A stretch of DNA of 64,000 nucleotides. Source: Oceanisphaera litoralis (GTDB taxonomy: Bacteria > Pseudomonadota > Gammaproteobacteria > Enterobacterales > Aeromonadaceae). Location of the stretch: the NCBI RefSeq assembly GCF_016907015.1, contig NZ_JAFBBE010000013.1, positions 40,274 to 104,273 on the forward strand. Direction: 5' to 3'. A program made the translations under genes and the position numbers. The notes under the pieces are model-generated. The model searched no databases. It had not been told where the DNA came from and saw only the letters and a list, made by a program, of their open reading frames with translations. Shown in pieces: positions 56,801 through 64,000 of this stretch. Positions within the stretch are counted from its first letter, which is position 1. Each line of letters opens with the position of its first letter.

Positions 56801-57271
56801 ATGAACATGAACGCAACAATCCTCGGTCAAACGATCGCGTTTATCCTGTTTGTTTGGTTTTGTATGAAGTTTGTATGGCCGCCGCTGATGGCAGCCATTG
56901 AAAATCGCCAGAAAGAAATCGCCGAAGGCCTGTCCTCGGCGGAACGGGCCAAGAAAGACCTGGCTCTGGCGCAAAACAATGCAACCGAACAGTTGAAAGA
57001 AGCCAAGCTGCAGTCTGCTCAAATTGTTGAGCTGGCTAACAAGCGCAAGGCCCAGATCGTCGAGGATGCTACACGTGAAGCTCAGGCCGAACGTGAGAAA
57101 ATTTTGGCACAGGCCCAGGCGGAAGTTGAAGCCGAACGCAATCGTGTCAAAGAGGAACTGCGTAAGCAGGTTGCTGCTCTTGCCCTGGTGGGTGCAGAGA
57201 AGATCCTCGAGCGTCAGATTGATGCCGCTGCCAACAGCGACATTGTTGAGAAAGTAGTAGCTGAACTGTAA
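56801..57271 (+). CDS. atpF: ATP synthase F0 subunit b
   Basis: A 156-residue peripheral-stalk subunit (the E. coli length): an N-terminal membrane helix ([18 protein letters not shown]) followed by a long charged coiled coil ([20 protein letters not shown]). AAAGGAGAG lies 5 bases before the ATG. Confidence 0.97.
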   Translation: MNMNATILGQTIAFILFVWFCMKFVWPPLMAAIENRQKEIAEGLSSAERAKKDLALAQNNATEQLKEAKLQSAQIVELANKRKAQIVEDATREAQAEREKILAQAQAEVEAERNRVKEELRKQVAALALVGAEKILERQIDAAANSDIVEKVVAEL

Positions 57272-57284
57272 GGGACATAGAGCT

Positions 57285-57815
57285 ATGGAAATGAAAACCA
57301 TTGCTCGCCCCTATGCCAAAGCAGCTTTCGATTTTGCCGTTGAGAAAAAAGCGGTTGATAACTGGTTAACCATGCTGAGTTTTGCCGCCGAAGTGGTGCA
57401 AAACAAACAGATGGACGCGGTTATCAACGGCAATCTGAACGCGGAAAAGATGGCCGGGGTGTTTTTGGCTGTCTGTGGCGAACAGCTCGATGAGCAAGGC
57501 CAGAACCTGATAAAGGCGATGGCCGCAAACGGACGCTTGAGTGTGTTGCCGGCAGTGGTACGGGAATTCGCCGCGATGAAGGCGGAGCTGGACCGGGAAG
57601 TGGAAGCCGATGTGGTTTCTGCTACCAAACTGACCAAGCAACAAATGGCCAAGATTCAGGCTTCACTGGAAAAGCGCCTCGAGCGCAAAGTGAAGCTGAA
57701 TTGCAGTGTCGACAAGAGCCTGATGGCCGGCATCATCATCAAAGCCGGTGACCTGGTAATCGACGGAAGTGTTCGGGGCAGGCTGTCCCGCTTGGCTGAA
57801 ACGCTGCAATCTTGA
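57285..57815 (+). CDS. atpH: ATP synthase F1 subunit delta
   Basis: A 176-residue subunit (E. coli 177) that ties the stalk to F1. The N-terminal helix bundle starts [15 protein letters not shown]; the conserved C-terminal segment is [20 protein letters not shown]. Confidence 0.96.
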   Translation: MEMKTIARPYAKAAFDFAVEKKAVDNWLTMLSFAAEVVQNKQMDAVINGNLNAEKMAGVFLAVCGEQLDEQGQNLIKAMAANGRLSVLPAVVREFAAMKAELDREVEADVVSATKLTKQQMAKIQASLEKRLERKVKLNCSVDKSLMAGIIIKAGDLVIDGSVRGRLSRLAETLQS

Positions 57816-57829
57816 TTGGGGAATAGAGC

Positions 57830-59371
57830 ATGCAACTGAATTCAACTGAAATTGCCGAGCTGATAAAACAGCGTATCGAGCAATTCAACGTTGTCAGTGA
57901 AGCACGAAACGAAGGTACCATCGTCTCTGTAAGCGATGGCATCATTCGTGTTCACGGCCTTGCTGATATCATGCAAGGTGAAATGATTGAACTGCCGGGC
58001 GGTCGTTACGCTCTGGCATTGAACCTGGAGCGCGACTCCGTAGGTGCCGTGGTTATGGGTCCCTATGCGGATCTGGCCGAAGGCATGAAGGTTCAGTCCA
58101 CCGGCCGTATTCTGGAAGTACCGGTAGGTCGCAACCTGCTGGGTCGTGTGGTTAACACCCTGGGTGAGCCCATTGACGGTAAAGGCGCCATTGAAGCCGA
58201 TACCTTCTCTCCGGTAGAAGTGATTGCACCGGGCGTTATCGATCGTCAATCGGTCGATCAGCCGCTGCAAACCGGTTATAAAGCCGTTGATGCCATGATC
58301 CCCGTGGGTCGTGGTCAGCGTGAGCTGATCATCGGTGACCGTCAGGTAGGTAAAACTGCCCTGGCCGTCGATGCCATCATCAACCAGAAAGACTCCGGCG
58401 TTAAGTGTGTGTACGTGGCCATCGGCCAGAAAGCGTCCACCATCTCTAACGTGGTACGCAAGCTGGAAGAGCACGGCGCCCTGGCCAACACCATTGTGGT
58501 GGTGGCTTCCGCTTCCGAGTCTGCTGCCCTGCAGTACCTGGCACCCTACTCCGGTTGTGCCATGGGTGAATTCTTCCGCGACCGCGGTGAAGATGCCCTG
58601 ATCGTATACGATGACCTGTCCAAGCAGGCCGTTGCCTACCGTCAGATCTCCCTGCTGCTGCGTCGTCCGCCGGGTCGTGAAGCCTACCCCGGTGACGTTT
58701 TCTACCTGCACTCCCGTCTGCTGGAACGCGCTTCTCGCGTGTCCGTCGACTACGTAGAGAAGTTCACCAAGGGTGAAGTGAAAGGCAAGACCGGTTCCTT
58801 GACCGCCCTGCCGATCATCGAAACCCAGGCGGGTGACGTGTCCGCCTTTGTACCGACCAACGTGATCTCCATCACCGATGGTCAGATCTTCCTGACCACA
58901 GAGCTGTTCAACTCCGGTATTCGTCCGGCGGTTGATCCGGGTATCTCCGTATCCCGGGTGGGTGGTGCTGCGCAGACCAAGATCATCAAGAAACTGTCCG
59001 GTGGTATTCGTACTGCCCTGGCTCAGTATCGCGAACTGGCGGCCTTTGCTCAGTTCTCTTCCGATCTGGATGAGGCGACTCGCAAGCAGCTGAGTCACGG
59101 TCAGAAAGTGACCGAGCTGATGAAGCAGAAGCAATACCGTCCCATGTCCGTCGCCGAACAGGGTCTGGTACTGTTCGCCGCCGAAAATGGCTACCTGGAC
59201 GATGTTGAGCTGAAGCTCATCACTACGTTCGAAGCCGCCCTGCTCGCTTATGCCGATTCAGAACATGCCGCCCTGATGGCGGAGATCAACGAGAAAGCTG
59301 ACTTCAACAAAGACGTTGTTGCCAAGCTGACTGCGTTGCTGGATAGCTTCAAGGCTACCCAGTCCTGGTAA
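57830..59371 (+). CDS. atpA: ATP synthase F1 subunit alpha
   Basis: A 513-residue non-catalytic nucleotide-binding subunit, identical in length to E. coli AtpA. P-loop GDRQVGKT near 169, the family signature [17 protein letters not shown], and the arginine finger in SVSRVGG are intact. Confidence 0.98.
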   Translation: MQLNSTEIAELIKQRIEQFNVVSEARNEGTIVSVSDGIIRVHGLADIMQGEMIELPGGRYALALNLERDSVGAVVMGPYADLAEGMKVQSTGRILEVPVGRNLLGRVVNTLGEPIDGKGAIEADTFSPVEVIAPGVIDRQSVDQPLQTGYKAVDAMIPVGRGQRELIIGDRQVGKTALAVDAIINQKDSGVKCVYVAIGQKASTISNVVRKLEEHGALANTIVVVASASESAALQYLAPYSGCAMGEFFRDRGEDALIVYDDLSKQAVAYRQISLLLRRPPGREAYPGDVFYLHSRLLERASRVSVDYVEKFTKGEVKGKTGSLTALPIIETQAGDVSAFVPTNVISITDGQIFLTTELFNSGIRPAVDPGISVSRVGGAAQTKIIKKLSGGIRTALAQYRELAAFAQFSSDLDEATRKQLSHGQKVTELMKQKQYRPMSVAEQGLVLFAAENGYLDDVELKLITTFEAALLAYADSEHAALMAEINEKADFNKDVVAKLTALLDSFKATQSW

Positions 59372-59413
59372 CCATGTGGCAGCGTATGCTGCCACCTGAA
59401 TTGGAGAAGCGAC

Positions 59414-60274
59414 ATGGCCGGCGCAAAAGAAATACGTAGCAAGATCGGGAGTGTCAAAAACACTCAGAAGATCACCAGCGCTATGGAGATGGTGGCCGCC
59501 TCGAAAATGCGCAGAGCGCAGGATCGCATGGACCACAGCCGCCCATACGCTGAAACCATACGCAAGGTGATCGGCCACATCGCGCAGGGGAACTTGGAAT
59601 ACAAGCACCCCTATCTGGCAGACCGCGAGGTTAAGCGCGTTGGGTTTATTATCATCTCGACCGATCGTGGCCTCTGTGGCGGTTTGAACATCAACCTGTT
59701 CAAGCAAGCCATAAATGAAATGAAAGCATGGTCCGACAAAGGCGTGGGCATTGACCTGGGTCTTATCGGCAGCAAGGCGGTAAGCTTTTTCAACCGCCAT
59801 GGCGGCAAGGTCGTCGCACAGAACAGCGGGCTGGGTGACAACCCGTCGCTGTCTGAGCTGATTGGCTCCGTCAATGTCATGCTGGAGGCATACAACAAGG
59901 GTGAGATAGACAAGCTGTATCTGGTGTACAACAAGTTTGAAAACACCATGGTGCAGAAACCCACGGTCGATCAACTGTTGCCCTTACCTGCATCGGAAGA
60001 AAACGTGGCCAGCCACAGCTGGGATTATATCTACGAGCCTGATCCAAAATCGTTGTTGGACACGCTGATGGTACGCTTTGTGGAAGCACAGGTGTATCAG
60101 GGTGTAGTAGAAAACCTGGCCAGTGAGCAGGCTGCACGTATGGTGGCGATGAAAGCCGCTACCGATAACGCCGGCGATCTCATCGAAGATCTGCAATTGG
60201 TGTATAACAAAGCCCGTCAGGCTGCGATTACCCAAGAGCTGAGTGAGATTGTTGCCGGTGCCGGTGCCGTATAA
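59414..60274 (+). CDS. atpG: ATP synthase F1 subunit gamma
   Basis: A 286-residue central-shaft subunit. The N-terminal helix is [20 protein letters not shown] and the C-terminal helix is [25 protein letters not shown]; the middle Rossmann-like part contains [11 protein letters not shown]. Confidence 0.97.
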   Translation: MAGAKEIRSKIGSVKNTQKITSAMEMVAASKMRRAQDRMDHSRPYAETIRKVIGHIAQGNLEYKHPYLADREVKRVGFIIISTDRGLCGGLNINLFKQAINEMKAWSDKGVGIDLGLIGSKAVSFFNRHGGKVVAQNSGLGDNPSLSELIGSVNVMLEAYNKGEIDKLYLVYNKFENTMVQKPTVDQLLPLPASEENVASHSWDYIYEPDPKSLLDTLMVRFVEAQVYQGVVENLASEQAARMVAMKAATDNAGDLIEDLQLVYNKARQAAITQELSEIVAGAGAV

Positions 60275-61696
<1,422 letters not shown>

Positions 61697-61714
61697 GCCT
61701 CGAAGGAGTACCTG

Positions 61715-62140
61715 ATGGCCGATTTTAGCTTTCATCTCGACATCGTCAGTGCCGAAGAACGTTTGTACTCCGGCTCTGTCAGTGCGGTGACGGTTTCCGG
61801 CTCTGAGGGTGAATTGGGGATCCGTTACGGACATGCCCCCTTGCTGACGTCTATCCGTCCCGGCCTGGTGCAATATGTCACCAAAGCCGGCCAGCAAGAA
61901 GTTCTGTATGTTTCCGGCGGTATGCTGGAAGTGCAGGGCAGCAGTGTCATGGTTTTGGCCGACACTGCGATTCGCGCCGAAGATCTGGATAAAGCCAAGG
62001 CCGAAGAAGCCAAACGAGCGGCGGAAGCCAAACTGCAGAACTCCTCACACGATGTGGATTATGCAGAAGCGTCCGCCGATCTGGCCCGGGCCATGGCGAA
62101 ACTGCGTGTGCTGCAGCTACTGAAGCAGAACGTGCGGTAA
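61715..62140 (+). CDS. atpC: ATP synthase F1 subunit epsilon
   Basis: A 141-residue subunit. The N-terminal beta sandwich includes [20 protein letters not shown]; a two-helix C-terminal end ([15 protein letters not shown] and later) can inhibit ATPase activity. It is the last gene before the operon terminator. Confidence 0.97.
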   Translation: MADFSFHLDIVSAEERLYSGSVSAVTVSGSEGELGIRYGHAPLLTSIRPGLVQYVTKAGQQEVLYVSGGMLEVQGSSVMVLADTAIRAEDLDKAKAEEAKRAAEAKLQNSSHDVDYAEASADLARAMAKLRVLQLLKQNVR

Positions 62141-62154
62141 CAGTTATATGGTGT

Positions 62155-62184
62155 AAAAAGCGACCTCAGGGTCGCTTTTTTTTT
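62155..62184 (+). terminator. Rho-independent terminator of the atp operon
   Basis: AAAAAGCGACC-TCAG-GGTCGCTTTTTTTTT, about 15 bases after atpC. Confidence 0.95.
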
Positions 62185-62210
62185 GCGAAAAAATCACAAT
62201 GGATGCATAT

Positions 62211-62270
62211 AGCGCCGAGCACCAGTCTTAAAGACCGCGCCGTATTTTGTTGAGCTTGGTACTCGGCGCT
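62211..62270 (+). other. Long inverted repeat in the glmU leader
   Basis: AGCGCCGAGCACCA (62211-62224) pairs with TGGTACTCGGCGCT (62257-62270), 13 of 14 positions. The 32-base loop contains GTCTTAAAGAC. No T-run follows, so it is not a standard terminator. It lies 36 bases before glmU and could be a structured leader or protein site. Confidence 0.55.
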
Positions 62271-62306
62271 TAAGGCTTACTTTTCATCAACGGGATATTA
62301 ACTCTA

Positions 62307-63665
62307 ATGGCAACTCAGGCAGTGATTCTGGCGGCGGGCAAGGGTACCCGCATGCGTTCTTCCTTACCCAAGGTATTGCACCCGGTGGCGGGCCGTCCCA
62401 TGGTCAGTCATGTGATAGCGGCGGCCCGGGCCAGCGAAGTGGACGGTATTCATCTGGTCTATGGCCATGGCGCCGACCAGCTCAAGGCGCGCATCGATGA
62501 GCCGGGCATCGGCTGGGTGCATCAGGCCGAACAGCTGGGTACCGGTCATGCGGTAGCGGTGGCGCTGCCGGAAATAGCCGATACCGATAGGGTGCTGGTG
62601 CTGTATGGCGATACCCCGCTGCTGCAGCCGCAGACCCTGCAGGCGCTGCTGGCGGCACAACCGGCCGGCGGCGTGGGTTTGCTGACGGTCAAACTCGACA
62701 ACCCTACCGGCTATGGCCGTATCGTACGGGAAAACGGTAAGGTGGTCGGCATCGTCGAGCAGAAAGACGCCAATGCCGAGCAACTGGCCATCAACGAGGT
62801 CAATACCGGTGTGCTGGTGGCCGAAGCCGGCCTGCTCAAGCGCTGGCTGGGCGCGTTGAACAACAACAACGCTCAGGGTGAATACTACCTGACCGACATC
62901 TTCGCCATGGCCCATGCGGACGGTTGCGAGATTGCCACCGTGCATCCGGCCAGCACCGCCGAAGTGGAAGGCGCCAACGACCGGGTACAGCTGGCCGGAC
63001 TGGAGCGAGCCTACCAGAAGATGCAGGCCGAGCGGCTGATGCGCGAGGGCGTGACCCTGCTGGATCCGGCCCGTTTCGATTTGCGCGGAACCCTTACCGT
63101 AGGCGAAGAGGTCACCATAGACGTCAACGTCATCATCGAGGGCAAGGTCACCTTGGGTAACAGAGTGACCATAGGTGCCGGCGCCATCCTCAAGGACTGT
63201 GTGATCGGCGACGACGCCGTGGTGAAGCCTTATTCCATCATCGAGCAGGCCGAGCTGGGTAGCGCCAGCAGCGCCGGTCCCTTCGCCCGCCTGCGCCCCG
63301 GCGCCGTGTTGGCCGAGGAGGCCCATGTGGGCAATTTTGTGGAGATGAAAAAGGCCCGGCTGGGCAAGGGCTCCAAGGCCGGTCACCTCAGCTATCTGGG
63401 CGATGCTGATATCGGTGCGGGAGTGAACATCGGCGCCGGCACCATCACCTGCAACTACGACGGGGTGAACAAGTTCCGGACGGTGATCGAAGACGGCGTC
63501 TTCGTCGGCTCCGATACCCAGCTGGTGGCGCCGGTGCGCATCGGCAAGAACGCCACCCTGGGGGCCGGCAGCACCGTCACCAAGGATGTGGCCGCAGACG
63601 AACTGGTGATAACGAGGGTGCGCCAGCGTCATATTTCCAATTGGCCCCGGCCAGTGAAGAAGTAA
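62307..63665 (+). CDS. glmU: Bifunctional UDP-GlcNAc pyrophosphorylase / GlcN-1-P acetyltransferase GlmU
   Basis: A 452-residue enzyme (E. coli 456) making UDP-GlcNAc. The N-terminal uridyltransferase has [20 protein letters not shown] and LYGDTPLL. The C-terminal left-handed beta helix has [20 protein letters not shown] and [19 protein letters not shown] with the catalytic His/Lys region. In many gammaproteobacteria glmU follows atpC, as here. Confidence 0.97.
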   Translation: MATQAVILAAGKGTRMRSSLPKVLHPVAGRPMVSHVIAAARASEVDGIHLVYGHGADQLKARIDEPGIGWVHQAEQLGTGHAVAVALPEIADTDRVLVLYGDTPLLQPQTLQALLAAQPAGGVGLLTVKLDNPTGYGRIVRENGKVVGIVEQKDANAEQLAINEVNTGVLVAEAGLLKRWLGALNNNNAQGEYYLTDIFAMAHADGCEIATVHPASTAEVEGANDRVQLAGLERAYQKMQAERLMREGVTLLDPARFDLRGTLTVGEEVTIDVNVIIEGKVTLGNRVTIGAGAILKDCVIGDDAVVKPYSIIEQAELGSASSAGPFARLRPGAVLAEEAHVGNFVEMKKARLGKGSKAGHLSYLGDADIGAGVNIGAGTITCNYDGVNKFRTVIEDGVFVGSDTQLVAPVRIGKNATLGAGSTVTKDVAADELVITRVRQRHISNWPRPVKK

Positions 63666-63686
63666 CAAGCGGAGAGTCGCTCGGTC

Positions 63687-63919
63687 GAACAAAGGGCCAG
63701 CTCCGCCGACTCGCCGTGAATCCATCCATGGAGGCTCAGCCGCGCCATCCCTGGCGCAGATGGTCGGCTGAGCAGATCCCTTTGTCCTCCTTGAAGTTTC
63801 GGTATCGCCTGTTGGTGATGCCAACAGCTAACTCGGGCGTCAAGAAGAGGCTGCAGAGATTGCCTCAGCTGACCGTCACATGACAGGGATGTCATGTGCT
63901 GAGCGTTACAGGGATGATG
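63687..63919. repeat. Dispersed hairpin element, locus G
   Basis: Unit 1 (63687-63787) has arms GAACAAAGGG..GCTCCGCCGAC and GGTCGGCTGAGCAGATCCCTTTGT. Inside are CCATCCATGG and GCGCC-ATCCCT-GGCGC stems. Unit 2 (63846-63919) starts AGAGGCTGCAG..GCCTCAGCTGACC, carries CACATGAC-AGGGAT-GTCATGTG and CTGAGCGT, and then breaks off after TACAGGGATGA, where another inverted repeat begins. Confidence 0.88.
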
Positions 63920-63923
63920 AGAT

Positions 63924-64000
63924 GGACACCTCTTGTGTCACCGGCGTCGCGATGCGCCATATTTGGGTTACCCACTCAAATATCATCACAAAAGGTGTCC
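63924..64000. mobile_element. Inverted-repeat-bounded element or IS end at the window edge
   Basis: GGACACCTCTTGTG (63924-63937) and CACAAAAGGTGTCC (63987-64000) are inverted repeats, 13 of 14 identical. Between them ATATTTG...CAAATAT forms an inner hairpin. This 77-base unit interrupts locus G. Its arms look like IS termini, so it may be a MITE or the edge of an insertion sequence cut by the window end. Confidence 0.45.

Noticed and set aside
57065..57085. CACGTGAAG sequence in atpF considered as a parS site
   Set aside because: Only the CACGTG core and two flanking bases match; both outer arms differ from the consensus.
63687..63919. Considered whether the hairpin loci are CRISPR arrays or ERIC elements
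   Set aside because: There are no evenly spaced identical direct repeats with unique spacers, and the sequence does not match the ERIC core as I know it.

Overview
This window is a chromosomal segment around the replication origin of a GC-rich, probably marine gammaproteobacterium. The order mioC, oriC, mnmG, rsmG, parA, parB, atpIBEFHAGDC, glmU is the classic gammaproteobacterial origin neighbourhood. The gene set (yehZYXW, yehS, sstT, ExeA/ExeB-type secretion partners) points to the Aeromonadales, for example an Oceanimonas- or Zobellella-like organism. That assignment is an inference from gene content and protein resemblance; no 16S gene is present.

Layout. 1-1900: the tail of wrbA, then a decayed stretch with GAF, GGDEF and LysR fragments, a small ParS/Xre-type (DUF2384) antitoxin-like gene and an AT-rich patch. 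1992-3103: a secreted protein and a VTT-like membrane protein. 3206-4426: sstT. 4945-9063: a 1372-residue envelope protein of unknown function. 9312-13626: the glycine-betaine-type ABC importer osmF(yehZ)-yehY-yehX-yehW. 13628-14311: a DJ-1/PfpI protein. 14901-17136: a TPP riboswitch driving a short-chain dehydrogenase and an NtaA-type flavin monooxygenase. 17461-18516: pyrC. 18668-20340: a second TPP riboswitch in front of a sodium/solute symporter. 20542-22482: an RRM protein overlapping yehS, then a YeiH-like membrane protein. 22648-24420: an Old Yellow Enzyme and its divergent TetR regulator with a palindromic operator. 24485-32446: a Gfo/Idh/MocA oxidoreductase, an FAD/Fe-S dehydrogenase, a J-domain-like protein, a MOSC-reductase-ferredoxin fusion and RidA. 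32515-36904: a secreted GH3 glycosidase and gdhA. 37131-49810: a complete type II secretion cluster in the order E-F-G-H-I-J-K-L-M-N-D-A-B. 49857-63665: mioC, oriC, mnmG, rsmG, parAB, the ATP synthase operon and glmU.

How the genes work together. The T2SS cluster has the Xanthomonas xps-like gene order. Its secretin carries a lipobox, and it ends with ExeA/ExeB-type peptidoglycan-remodelling partners; the nearby signal-peptide-bearing GH3 enzyme is a plausible substrate. Two TPP riboswitches flank pyrC and tie three proteins (SDR, monooxygenase, symporter) to thiamine status, suggesting an uncharacterised thiamine-precursor uptake and salvage module. ParAB has a perfect 16-bp parS about 20 kb from oriC inside the MOSC-fusion gene, and a weaker parS-like site further out.

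The least explained structure is a dispersed family of intergenic hairpin elements (loci near 1510, 9075, 10316, 14593, 17286, 28646 and 63687). They have long terminal inverted repeats and two internal stem-loops. Loop sequences are conserved while stem bases change in compensating pairs between copies. Several coding regions (yehX, pyrC, gspN, rsmG) and the gspA leader also carry short tandem repeats.
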